Positions 19,089 to 30,873 of a DNA stretch of 64,000 nt are shown here, in pieces; within the stretch, counting starts at the first letter, position 1, and each line of letters begins with the position of its first letter. The translations under genes and the position numbers were made by a program. The notes under the pieces were generated by a model. It made no database searches. It saw nothing but the letters and a program-made list of their open reading frames with translations, and was not told where the DNA came from. Origin of the DNA: Xanthostigma xanthostigma (Eukaryota > Arthropoda > Insecta > Raphidioptera > Raphidiidae); the NCBI GenBank assembly GCA_963575645.1, contig OY754465.1, positions 37,707,501-37,771,500 of the forward strand, read 5' to 3'.

Positions 19089-22000
19089 AACTTAGTCCAC
19101 CATCTTTAGAAGTCCGCCATATTGGATTTAGAGTGACGTCACTTTATTTTTCGAGTTATTCTCAGCAAGCCCTTTCATTTGATACCCATATTGTAGGAAA
19201 GCATAATAAAATTAGTCCGCCATCTTTAGAAGTCCGCCATATTGGATTTAGAGTGACGTCACTTTATTTTTCGAGTTATTCTCAGCAAGCCCTTTCATTT
19301 GATACCCATATTGTAGGAAAGCATAATAAAATAAGTCCGCCATCTTTAGAAGTCCGCCATATTGGATTTAAAGTGACGTTACTTTATTTTTCGAGTTATT
19401 CTCAGCAAGCCCTTTCATTTGATACCCATATTGTAGGAAAGCATAATAAAATTAGTCCGCCATCTTTAGAAGTCCGCCATATTGGATTTAGAGTGACGTC
19501 ACTTTATGTTTCGAGTTATTCTCAGTAAGCCCTTTCATTTGATACCCATATTGTAGGAAAGCATAATAAAATTAGTCCGCCATCTTTAGAAGTCCGCCAT
19601 ATTGGATTTATAGTGACGAAACTTTATTTTTCGAGTTATTCTCAGCAAGCCCTTTCATTTGATACCCATATTGTAGAAAAGCATAATAAAATTAGTCCGC
19701 CATCTTTAGAAGTCCGCCATATTTGGTGTAGAGTGACGTCACTTTATTTTTCAAGTTATTTTCAGCAAGCCCTTTCATTTGATACCCATATTGTAGGAAA
19801 GCATAATAAAATAAGTCCGCCATCTTTAGAAGTCCGCCATATTGGATTTAAAGTGACGTTACTTTATTTTTCGAGTTATTCTCAGCAAGCCCTTTCATTT
19901 GATACCCATATTGTAGGAAAGCTTAATAAAATTAGTCCGCCATCTTTAGAAGTCCGCCATATTGGATTTAGAGTGACGTCACTTTATGTTTCGAGTTATT
20001 CTCAGTAAGCCCTTTCATTTGATACCCATATTGTAGGAACGCATAATAAAATTAGTCCGCCATCTTTAGAAGTCCGCCATATTGGATTTATAGTGACGAA
20101 ACTTTATTTTTCGAGTTATTCTCAGCAAGCCCTATTATTTGATACCCATATTGTAGAAAAGCATAATAAAATTAGTCCGCCATCTTTAGAAGTCCGCCAT
20201 ATTTGATTTAGAGTGACGTCACTTTATTTTTCAAGTTATTTTCAGCAAGCCCTTTCATTTGATACCCATATTGTAGGAAAGCATAAAAAACTTAGTCCGC
20301 CATCTTTTAAAGTCCGCCATATTGGATTTAGAGTGACGTCACTTTATTTTTCGAGTTATTCTCAGCAAGCCCTTTCATTTGATACCCATATTGTAGGAAA
20401 GCATAATAAAATTAGTCCGCCATCTTTAGAAGTCCGCCATATTGGATTTAGAGTGACGTCACTTTATTTTTCGAGTTATTCTCAGCAAGCCCTTTCATTT
20501 GATACCCATATTGTAGGAAAGCATAATAAAATAAGTCCGCCATCTTTAGAAGTCCGCCATATTGGATTTAAAGTGACGTTACTTTATTTTTCGAGTTATT
20601 CTCAGCAAGCCCTTTCATTTGATACCCATATTGTAGGAAAGCATAATAAAATTAGTCCGCCATCTTTAGAAGTCCGCCATATTGGATTTAGAGTGACGTC
20701 ACTTTATGTTTCGAGTTATTCTCAGTAAGCCCTTTCATTTGATACCCATATTGTAGGAAAGCATAATAAAATTAGTCCGCCATCTTTAGAAGTCCGCCAT
20801 ATTGGATTTAAAGTGACGTTACTTTATTTTTCGAGTTATTCTCAGCAAGCCCTTTCATTTGATACCCATATTGTAGGAAAGCATAATAAAATTAGTCCGC
20901 CATCTTTAGAAGTCCGCCATATTGGATTTAGAGTGACGTCACTTTATGTTTCGAGTTGTTCTCAGTAAGCCCTTTCATTTGATACCCATATTGTAGGAAA
21001 GCATAATAAAATTAGTCCGCCATCTTTAGAAGTCCGCCATATTGGATTTATAGTGACGAAACTTTATTTTTCGAGTTATTCTCAGCAAGCCCTTTCATTT
21101 GATACCCATATTGTAGAAAAGCATAATAAAATTAGTCCGCCATCTTTAGAAGTACGCCATATTTGATTTAGAGTGACGTCACTTTATTTTTCAAGTTATT
21201 TTCAGCAAGCCCTTTCATTTGATACCCATATTGTAGGAAAGCATAAAAAACTTAGTCCGCCATCTTTAAAAGTCCGCCATATTGGTTTTAGACTGACGTC
21301 ACTTTATTTTTCGAGTTAATCTTAGCAAGCCCTTTCATTTGATACCCATATTGTAGGAAAGCATAATAACATTAGTCCGCCATCTTTAGAAGTCCGCCAT
21401 ATTGGATTTAGAGTGACGTAATTTTATTTTTCGAGTTATTTTCAGCAAGCCCTTTCATTTGATACCCATATTGTAGGAAAGCATAATAAAATAAGTCCGC
21501 CATCTTTAGAAGTCCGCCATATTGGATTTAAAGTGACGTTACTTTATTTTTCGAGTTATTCTCAGCAAGCCCTTTCATTTGATACCCATATTGTAGGAAA
21601 GCATAATAAAATTAGTCCGCCATCTTTAGAAGTCCGCCATATTGGATTTAGAGTGACGTCACTTTATGTTTCGAGTTATTCTCAGTAAGCCCTTTCATTT
21701 GATACCCATATTGTAGGAACGCATAATAAAATTAGTCCGCCATCTTTAGAAGTCCGCCATATTGGATTTAAAGTGACGTTACTTTATTTTTCGAGTTATT
21801 CTCAGCAAGCCCTTTCATTTGATACCCATATTGTAGGAAAGCATAATAAAATTAGTCCGCCATCTTTAGAAGTCCGCCATATTGGATTTAGAGTGACGTC
21901 ACTTTATGTTTCGAGTTATTCTCAGTAAGCCCTTTCATTTGATACCCATATTGTAGGAACGCATAATAAAATTAGTCCGCCATCTTTAGAAGTCCGCCAT

Positions 22001-23702
22001 ATTGGATTTATAGTGACGAAACTTTATTTTTCGAGTTATTCTCAGCAAGCCCTTTCATTTGATACCCATATTGTAGAAAAGCATAATAAAATTAGTCCGC
22101 CATCTTTAGAAGTCCGCCATATTTGATTTAGAGTGACGTCACTTTATTTTTCAAGTTATTTTCAGCAAGCCCTTTCATTTGATACCCATATTGTAGGAAA
22201 GCATAAAAAACTTAGTCCGCCATCTTTAAAAGTCCGCCATATTGGTTTTAGACTGACGTCACTTTATTTTTCGAGTTAATCTTAGCAAGCCCTTTCATTT
22301 GATACCCATATTGTAGGAAAGCATAATAACATTAGTCCGCCATCTTTAGAAGTCCGCCATATTGGATTTAGAGTGACGTAATTTTATTTTTCGAGTTATT
22401 CTCAGCAAGCCCTTTCATTTGATACCCATATTGTTGGAAAGCATAATAAAATTAGTCCGCCATCTTTAGAAATTCGCCATATTGGATTTAGAGTGACGTC
22501 ACTTTATGATTCGAGTTATTCTCAGCAAGCCCTTTCATTTGATACCCATATTGTAGGAAAGCATAATAAAATTAGTCCGCCATCTTTAGAAGTCCGCCAT
22601 GTTGGATTTAGAGTGACGTCACTTCATTTTTCGAGTTATTCTCAGCAAGCCCTTTCATTTGATACCCATATTGTTGGAAAGCATAATAAAATTAGTCCGC
22701 CATCTTTAGAAGTCCGCCATATTGGATTTAGAGTGACGTCACTTTATTTTTCGTGTTATTCTCAGCAAGCCCTTTCATTTGATACCCATATTGTAGGAAA
22801 GCATAATAAAATAAGTCCGCCATCTTTAGAAGTCCGCCATGTTGGATTTAAAGTGACGTTACTTTATTTTTCGAGTTATTCTCAGCAAGCCCTTTCATTT
22901 GATACCCATATTGTAGGAAAGCATAATAAAATTAGTCCGCCATCTTTAGAATTCCGCCATATTGGATTTAGAGTGACGTCACTTTATGTTTCGAGTTATT
23001 CACAGTAAGCCCTTTCATTTGATACCCATATTGTAGGAAAGCATAATAAAATTAGTCCGCCATCTTTAGAAGTCCGCCATATTGGATTTATAGTGACGTA
23101 ACTTTATTTTTCGAGTTATTCTCAGCAAGCCCTTTCATTTGATACCCATATTGTAGGAAAGCATAATAAAATTAGTCCGCCATCTTTAGAAGTCCGCCAT
23201 ATTTGATTTAGAGTGACGTCACTTTATTTTTCAAGTTATTTTCAGCAAGCCCTTTCATTTGATACCCATATTGTAGGAAAGCATAAAAAACTTAGTCCGC
23301 TATCTTTAAAAGTCCGCCATATTGGTTTTAGACTGACGTCACTTTATTTTTCGAGTTAATCTCAGCAAGCCCTTTCATTTGATACCCATATTGTAGGAAA
23401 GCATATTAACATTAGTCCGCCATCTTTAGAAGTCCGCCATATTGGATTTAGAGTGACGTAACTTTATTTTTCGAGTTATTCTCAGCAAGCCCTTTCATTT
23501 GATACCCATATTGTTGGAAAGCATAATAAAATTAGTCCGCCATCTTTAGAAGTCCGCCATATTGGATTTAGAGTGACGTCACTTCATTTTTCGAGTTATT
23601 CTCAGCAAGCCCTTTCATTTGATACCCATATTGTTGGAAAGCATAATAAAATTAGTCCGCCATCTTTAGAAGTCCGCCATATTGGATTTAGAGTGACGTC
23701 AC
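19089..23702 (+). repeat. 120-bp satellite array, about 38.5 monomers, with higher-order structure
   Basis: The monomer runs gcataataaaattagtccgc ... ttgatacccatattgtagga, 120 bases. Monomers fall into recurring variants. B has aaagtgacgtt. C has atgtttcgag and cagtaag. D has tatagtgacgaa. E has tcaagttattttcag. F has gcataaaaaac. G has gcataataac. Monomers 20521-21480 and 21481-22440 repeat the same eight-variant order B-C-B-C-D-E-F-G, giving a 960-bp higher-order unit. The order recurs partly at 22801-23520. As 120 is a multiple of three, one frame stays open for up to about 170 codons, but variant C puts TAA in it. It is non-coding satellite DNA. Confidence 0.95.
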
Positions 23703-23912
23703 CGATTTTCCCCAAAAAAATAACAAAAATTTCTAGTAAAAATAGATAGTTTAAAAACCGTCTTAAAAACTATATTATTATTATATAAAACAACATTATA
23801 AGAGATATATTCTTTTACGCATGCGCCGATGTTCCCCAAAAACAATAGGCCACTTCATATTTGCATATCAAACATCCTCCCAAAATTTGGTTTCAATCCG
23901 CTCATCCTTGGT
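23703..23912 (+). repeat. R1 repeat, right part after the satellite
   Basis: Begins cgattttccccaaaaa inside the R1 unit and continues through cgcatgcgccgatgttcccc to caaaatttggtttcaatccg, matching 850-935. Confidence 0.75.
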
Positions 23913-24098
23913 GTCGGAATGATAAGAAATGTCAAAAGTGACGTTTGCTTCTGTCAAAGTATTAAGTTCTAATAATTAGTTATTCAAATTGTTAACTTAG
24001 AAGGCGTTGGATTTCAGAAATATTCGAAACGGCATCCGTTTTTGAACAAATGCTATCTTTTAATTTCATTATTGTCATAAATAAAATTATCGACCAAT

Positions 24099-24487
24099 TT
24101 TATTTTAAGACTGAACATACGCAATAATTATATTACCATGTTATACCGTGTAACAGAGAGAGATAACCGAAAGATGTTTGCTATCGGTTATATCAGATTG
24201 AATTTATTTCTATATAAATGTGTATAAAAAAACTGATTGGGCGAATTCTGTTGTACGAAATTTATGTAAAATTTTCTCCTCTTTCGTTTAAGACAGGTTT
24301 CGAACCGATCTGATTTAAATTGAGCGAGTTATAAGCGAAAAACTTCGTTTTTTCTAAATTGCTCCCCTCTGGAGCAAAAATTCAAAAATCGGGCGACGTT
24401 ATGATCTAAGTTACCCGGAGACAAATCGAACAAAAAAAAGTTTTTTAAAATCGGTTAAGTCGTTTGGGCTGTACGCTGGATACAAAA
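24099..24487 (-). repeat. Right inverted arm of the satellite-bearing unit
   Basis: Mirror of 17731-18120, ending ggctgtacgctggatacaaa. Confidence 0.9.
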
Positions 24488-24745
24488 TTTCATTACAATA
24501 TGCTCCCTACTCAGTGGTGGCAACAATAGTGAAGCCTTCGGCATCATATTTATATCAATTTACAAATATTGATATTTCGAACTAAAAACTCATTTGTGTC
24601 AAAATGAAATATAGCCTATATTTTCAGGAATAGTGTAACTTTTTATTAGTGAATGAATTGTAGAATCAGCTCAATAGTTACAGAGATCACCCCTAACAAA
24701 CAAGCAAACAAACTTTACCTTTTACAATATTGGCATTAGTAGTCC
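24488..24745 (+). repeat. Retroelement-like dispersed tail
   Basis: Contains gaagccttcggcatcatat, agcctatattttcaggaata and an end aactttaccttttacaatat. It matches in layout the tails at 34990-35131 and 61700-61796. Confidence 0.5.
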
Positions 24746-24804
24746 GGTTCGGTTCGTCCAGATTGATGGATTGCGTATTAAAGATAGACATATTATCCTG
24801 CAGC

Positions 24805-25093
24805 CAGGGTCCGATCCAGCTATTTCGCCGCTCCGGCCAAAATAATATTTGCCGCCTTTTATCCATGCGTTGTTCCATATTCCACATTTTATTTTTGTAA
24901 TCTACTAAAATATGATGTGAAATTTCAGTGATGTCAATAGTAATACATATATTCTAACAACTTTTGTGTAGGGTGTGGTTTTTTTTTTTTTTTGTTTAAC
25001 CATCTTTCAAATTTTCGCCGCCGACGCCGCGCCGCCCTCAATTTTGCCGCCCCGGGCAATTGCCCGGTTTGTCCCTCCCTAGATCGGGCCCTG
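24805..25093. mobile_element. hAT MITE, 289 bp
   Basis: Ends are CAGGGTCCGATCCAG on the left and, inverted, CAGGGCCCGATCTAG on the right. Flanking 8-mers CCTGCAGC (24797-24804) and CTTGCAGC (25094-25101) agree at seven of eight bases, a slightly decayed hAT-type target duplication. Near the right end is a 16-bp perfect palindrome ccgggcaattgcccgg. There is no transposase. Confidence 0.82.
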
Positions 25094-25101
25094 CTTGCAG
25101 C

Positions 25102-25750
25102 CAACTTTTTGATGAAATAAAGCCGTATTTACTCTCTTTTCTGAGAGCATAATGAGATATAGTTTAAAACCATTCCATATATTTTATCTTGGTGCCTATT
25201 TAAATCTCTGGCTACGGCCGCTTGTACACTGCACGTCGGGTGAAATTAGAAGTCGAATGACTTAGGGGCTTTTTCACGGCTTATAATATGTACCAGTAAT
25301 ATAGTATTTAACATAGGCTAGGAAGAAAGACAAATACCGGTCTGCCTTGACAAAACATTACGACTTTATATTAAATTTATTTAATTAACTTTGCGATACA
25401 ATAGTTTAGTAAAATATTGTCTATAGCACTTCTGGAATAATAAGAAACATTTCAAAAAAGGCTTCATCAAAATTCATCTAATAGTTTACATACACACAAT
25501 TTTATATATTAGTATATAATATAGTGATATAGATAAGTTTTTGACGTGAAACTTTCTTAGATAGGATGAAAGCAATTTTGTAGCGTAACAAAAACGAAAA
25601 ACAACATGGTCAGGAGAGGGGGAAATGAGCTGTTAACGTGGAACCGAAACCAATTGGCTGGCGGATAAATAAGAATGCGTCGAGGAGAATACTCGATTGA
25701 GACGCTCTTTTTTGTTTATAGTCTAAGAAAATTAGTTTCAGAATCGTCGA
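25102..25750. other. Intergenic, diverged repeat tail only
   Basis: A tail-like segment near 25400-25515 (ttttatatattagtatataa) suggests another old retroelement-like copy. Nothing coding was seen. Confidence 0.4.
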
Positions 25751-28286
25751 TCAGACCGAATAATTCGTGTAGTTTTGAAAGTTGGTACAGTTATTCCTAA
25801 AGGTGTCCAGATGAATATACTAAAAGCCCCCGAGGGAGGGACACGAGCCGGCGGTGGGGGAGGGGGGGAAAGGTCACTTTTTTTGGTATTCTCAATATAG
25901 GTCTTAAACTATGCATTTTTTTATAAAATATTTTTTATACGTTTTTAAGTAGACTAAAATTGCTACAATCTGAGACAAGAACCAGCTCTGTAGGTTCAAT
26001 ACTTACCGAGATACAGCTTTCCAAAAATTGACCAGTTTTTTCAACAAAGTGAAATTTTAAGATTTGGTCAATTTTTGACCCCGATATCGGGGAAAATACT
26101 CATTTTAAGGGAAATATCATAGGAACATATATTGTAGCAAATGTAATTAGCTTTAATTTAAGCAGAGAACGACGTCTGTAGGCCATATAGTTTCCTCACA
26201 AATTTTAAAAATCCAAAAATGAGAAAACTGCATTGTCGCAAATTTAAATTTAATACCTAATAATCGTTATGTAAATCCGTTCAGTGATTTTAATGTGGTT
26301 GAGTAACCAAATTGAGTAGCATAGTAGCATAAACGAGTAACATAATAAAAAAAATAACATAATTGATAACATCATAAAAAAATTATGCAGTTTTTGAAAA
26401 AATACCGTCGTATTTCAGCCATTTTGTAAAAAATATTTTCAAATTATATTCATGAACCTTCCTCGTTTATCGCTCTTTCTATTACCGAAAACAATTTCAA
26501 AATCCGGTGCGTGGTTTAGTAGAAGAGAGCGGAGAAAAAGACAGAGACTTTGTTTTTGACTGTGCAGTCTTTGACAAAATACCGTCGTATTTCAGCCATT
26601 TTGAAAAAATATTTACAAATTGTATACAGAAACCTTCCTCGTATATTGATCTTTTTATTAGCGAAAACCATTTCAAAATCCGGTGCGTGGTTTAGAAGAA
26701 ATGACCGGTGAAAAAGACAAAGACAGTCAGAGACTCTGATTTTAACTATGTAGGCTTTGCTAAAATTCCGTCGTAGTTCAGTTATTTTGTAAAAAATATT
26801 TATAAATTATATACAGAAACCTTCCTCGTTTATTGCTCTTTCTACTATCGAAAACCATTTTTAGGTTCGGCGCATGGTTTAGAAGAAGTGAGCGGAGAAA
26901 AAGACAAAGACAGACAGAGACTGTTTTTAACTATGCAGTCTTTGACAAAACAACGTCGGTGTTCTTCTAAACTATGCGCCGGATCGTAAAATGGTTTTCG
27001 GTAATAGAAAGAGCGATAAGCATGGAAGGTTTCTGTATATAATTTGTAAATAGTTTTTACAAAATGCCTGAACTACGACAGTGTTTTAGCTCAGACTGCA
27101 TAGTTAAAAATAGAGCTTCTGTCTGTCTTTGTCTTTTTCTCAGCTCACTTCTTCTAAGCCATGCGCCGGATCTAAAAATGGTTTTCGGTAGTCGAAAGAG
27201 CAATAAACGAGGAAGGTTTCTGTATATAATTTATAAATATTTTTTACAAAATACCTGAACTACGACGGAATTTTAGCAAAGCCTACATAGTTAAAATCAG
27301 AGTCTCTGACTGTCTTTGTCTTTTTCACCGGTCATTTCTTCTAAACCACGCACCGGATTTTGAAATGGTTTTCGCTAATAGAAAGATCAATATACGAGGA
27401 AGGTTTCTGTATACAATTTGTAAATATTTTTTCAAAATGGCTGAAATACGACGGTATTTTGTCAAAGACTGCACAGTTAAAAACAAAGTCTCTGTCTTTT
27501 TCTCCGCTCTCTTCTACTAAACCACGCACCGGATTTTGAAATTGTTTTCGGTAATAGAAAGAGCGATAAACGAGGAAGGTTCATGAATATAATTTGAAAA
27601 TATTTTTTACAAAATGGCTGAAATACGACGGTATTTTTTCAAAAACTGCATAATTTTTTTATGATGTTATCAATTATGTTATTTTTTTTATTATGTTACT
27701 CGTTTATGCTACTATGCTACTCAATTTGGTTACTCAACCACATTAAAATCACTGAATGGATTTACATAACGATTATTAGGTATTAAATTTAAATTTGCGA
27801 AAATGCAGTTTTCTCATTTTTTGGATTTTTAAAATTTGTGAGGAAACTATATGGCCTACAGACGTCGTTCTCTGCTTAAATTAAAGCTAATTACATTTGC
27901 TACAATATATGTTCCTATGATATTTCCCTTAAAATGAGTATTTTCCCCGATATCGGGGTCAAAAATTGACCAAATCTTAAAATTTCACTTTGTTGAAAAA
28001 ACTGGTCAATTTTTGGAAAGCTGTATCTCGGTAAGTATTGAACCTACAGAGCTGGTTCTTGTCTCAGATTGTAGCAATTTTAGTCTACTTAAAAACGTAT
28101 AAAAAATATTTTATAAAAAAATGCATAGTTTAAGACCTATATTGAGAATACCAAAAAAAGTGACCTTTCCCCCCCTCCCCCACCGCCGGCTCGTGTCCCT
28201 CCCTCGGGGGCTTTTAGTATATTCATCTGGACACCTTTAGGAATAACTGTAGCAACTTTCAAAACTACACGAATTATTTGGTCTGA
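25751..28286. repeat. 2.5-kb palindrome with arms of about 1.2 kb
   Basis: The left arm (25751 to about 26962) and right arm (about 27074-28286) are nearly identical reverse complements: cagaccgaataattcgtgta at the left end is mirrored by acgaattatttggtctg at the right. Differences are few and scattered. The spacer of about 110 bases is another copy of the internal repeat. The first 100 bases inside each end are GC-rich (gggacacgagccggcggtgg). No open frame of note. High arm identity implies recent origin or ongoing gene conversion. Confidence 0.93.
26401..26955 (+). repeat. Internal 180-bp tandem repeat of the palindrome
   Basis: Three units in the left arm start near 26401, 26578 and 26765, each with ccgtcgtatttcagccattt (diverged in unit three), ccttcctcgtttat and a gcgcatggtttagaagaa-type end. 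Three mirrored units plus the spacer copy lie in 26965-27640. Confidence 0.85.
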
Positions 28287-28702
28287 ATTTCTTAATTTTC
28301 CCAGGCTATTAGTGTTTATTTGATTTACATTTGAAGGTTCACTTCAGGCTCGTCAGATTTACTCGCTCTTACTAATTATTACTTTTAAAAATTCTTGTAT
28401 AAAATATTTCAGATTGGGTGGTATAAGACGACCTTACTAAGGTCGGTTGCCTGACTCACAGAAATAGTGGGTTAGAGTACGATAACTAAAAATTCGATAT
28501 AACTGCTTTTTGAAAGTTAATCATTTCTCAGCCAATATTTAGTAAATAATCTTTATCTGCGGATTTGCTCGTTTTTTTTACTATTAATGAGCCCCTTTTA
28601 GTAGACGACGCACGTTAAGATTGTAGTTAATTGTAGTAACTGTTGAATTATATTCAATTGCTAACTATATTATCACTCATTAAAAAAAAAAACTAAAAAA
28701 AA

Positions 28703-28870
28703 ATGAACCTCCTTCAAAAAAGGATAACTAAAGTGCTTAAAATAGGTAATAAAGTTTTGAGGTTAATATGCAGTACCTATATAAAACGTCATAGTAATTA
28801 AATTGGTGCAGACCTCAACACTTTGTCATTTTACGTTTTTTAGTGATCCTTTTTTGAAGAAGATTCAGTT
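28703..28870. repeat. Foldback of a dispersed lepidopteran-type repeat tail
   Basis: Left gaacctccttcaaaaaagga is mirrored at 28850-28868 (tccttttttgaagaag), and ttttgaggttaat by gacctcaacactttg. The loop is about 45 bases. Another copy of the gtgccaacctcaaaactttag part lies at 37215. Confidence 0.7.
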
Positions 28871-28879
28871 TTTCAAAAA

Positions 28880-29130
28880 AAAAAATTTTAAATCCTTTTT
28901 AGTGTCTTATGAAACCGAAGAGCAACATTCACGCCAACAACTACAACTTTTGCAATATTTATTTAATTTATGTTAATTTTCTAAAAAGTTACTGAACCGA
29001 TTTTGCTAAAATTTATATTGGATTAACTTTGAGACATATACTCTATCGAAATCGGTTTACAGCCGGCGAAGATATCGACGAACAGACGTAAAAAAATATA
29101 CAATCGTATAGAGAACGTCCTCTTTTTATG
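28880..29130 (+). repeat. Dispersed repeat related to 50236-50515
   Basis: Contains ttactgaaccgattttgct, an atcggtttacagc segment and an end tagagaacgtcctctttttat followed by gaagtcagttaaaa. Confidence 0.5.
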
Positions 29131-29695
29131 AAGTCAGTTAAAAAAGAGTTTACAACTAAAACTGAGCTATCATAACTAATTTAAAGGTCTATCTAATATT
29201 TTCGATCACATTCGATTTGATACGTAATTTAAAGCATATCTATGTCACTAATATTATTTTGAGAGAGAAACCGCCGTCGGCAAGTTTCTACTTTTATTTA
29301 CCGACGATCATCATTAATAAATATGACATTTTGTCAACTCATATTTTGTTGTCTTTTGATCTTAAAATCTCGTGTGTTTTTAGGACAGAGACAAATCGCC
29401 AAGCAAGCTAAGACGCAACTTCTAAAACATAAATTATAGGTACTTCACTCCGAAAGCATCTTGATCTTGATTTTCTCACGGAGCGACACTGAAAATTTCC
29501 ACACTTCGTATATAACGAGACTACCTACACATTTCAAGGTCATTAAAACTGTTGAACTTCAAATTCTCAGGTTTAATTAGTAGGTACTATGATATAAAAT
29601 AGTAACGTTATCTCTGTCTACAATTTCACTTTCTTTAGGAGATTTTTTGTGGTCGTATGGAAGTTTATATGATACCTAACAATTGTTATCTGTTT
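29131..29695. other. Intergenic, nothing recognised
   Basis: No gene, RNA or shared repeat was seen. Confidence 0.35.
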
Positions 29696-29703
29696 GTTTA
29701 TAC

Positions 29704-30234
29704 CAGAGGTTCCCAAACTTTTTTGTCTCGTAGACCACTTGCCAGTTTTTCGGTTTTGGGTAGACCCCCTGCTTATCTGGTATTGATTTTTGGCAAATTC
29801 ATTAATTTCAAATATATTTTTGACAACCGGTATAGTGCTACTCACTTTGAACGATTTAAATTTATAACGGTAGTGAAATGTAGTGTGAAATGTTTAGTTT
29901 TATACATTTACTAATTAGATTCAAATTAAACGAATCAATTTAAAATTTACTTTCTCTTACATAAAATAACTAAGCAAAAAATAAATGCTTTTAGTGTGAG
30001 GAATGAACCTGATGCTTTAATAATAAATTTTCAACATTTGGCATCCATTTAGTTAGATTTAATCTTAAATCTCTTCGGTTATGTCCAGTTTGTTTCTATT
30101 TTCGTTAGGAGATTCACTATCGTTGACCCCCATTTTCATTTCATGGACCCCCAATTTTTTTCCCGCTGACATGGACCCCTTGCAAGTTGTCATCGACCCC
30201 TGGGGGTCGATATAGAACACTTTGGGAATCACTG
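29704..30234. mobile_element. hAT MITE, 531 bp
   Basis: Ends CAGAGGTTCCCAAACT on the left and, inverted, CAGTGATTCCCAAAGT on the right match a widely known hAT terminal pattern. An exact 8-bp target duplication GTTTATAC lies at 29696-29703 and 30235-30242. Subterminal blocks tagaccccctgc and catggaccccc recur on the two sides. No transposase frame is left. Confidence 0.93.
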
Positions 30235-30242
30235 GTTTATAC

Positions 30243-30873
30243 TATCGTCACTTGAGAACGCCCAGACCAGTCTGACGAAACTTGATGTAGGTACTGTGTG
30301 TTAATATTTAATGATGGGATATTTCGAGTGAAAATAACAGAACTATTCGATTTCGATAATAATTAAAATATCTCGAGAGGCTATTCAAAATCATTAATAC
30401 GACTTATACTACCGTAATAAATTATTTTACTACGCTTTTTCTTCAGATTCTGATCAGCTGGCGTACTGAGTACTCACCGCATTTCGAAATAGTGAATATG
30501 ATTATTTACGTCTTTTATCCTGCCTCTGTTCTATGAAACACTGCGTTCAAGTGACGCTATCAATTATCATAATCGAACTCAAGGCATAAATTCATTCGTT
30601 GTATATATCGAGTGCATAGACAGATCGAATGAATTGTATTTTCGTCCGCATTGTACCCATCTACTCGAGATACTAATGCATTGCACAGTATTGCGATTAC
30701 TGATATCTTTTATCTAAAAAGTACTGCATGCAGGTAACTCTCTCAAGATTGACAATCGAAATCGACAGCAAAATTCAACAAGAGTTGAAACATTCAATTA
30801 TTCACGCATGTTACCAACATACGTAGGTACCTATAATATTTATTCCGTTGACATGGCACATGTGTAGAACAAG
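30243..30873. other. Intergenic, nothing recognised
   Basis: No gene or repeat seen. Short taggtacctata type tract near 30825. Confidence 0.35.

Larger units (their letters stand above)
17731..24487. mobile_element. 6.8-kb inverted-repeat unit carrying a satellite array
   Basis: Arms of about 390 bases (17731-18120 and 24099-24487) are inverted and share ttttgtatccagcgtacagc at the outer ends and attttaagac near the inner ends, with an estimated 85-90 percent identity by eye. Between them lie, in order, unclassified sequence, an R1-type tandem repeat, a dispersed repeat, the 120-bp satellite, and the remaining end of R1. No transposase frame is visible. No target duplication is clear, so two independent insertions in opposite orientation remain possible. 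Confidence 0.6.

Noticed and set aside
19040-23008. Several long open frames (131-171 codons) across the satellite
   Set aside because: They follow from a 120-base period divisible by three. Some have no ATG, and one monomer variant stops them.
19089-23702. CRISPR-like array
   Set aside because: There are no distinct spacers. The whole 120-bp unit repeats, and the setting is a eukaryotic genome.
26507-27529. Identical 62-codon frames on both strands
   Set aside because: Mirror images created by the 2.5-kb palindrome.
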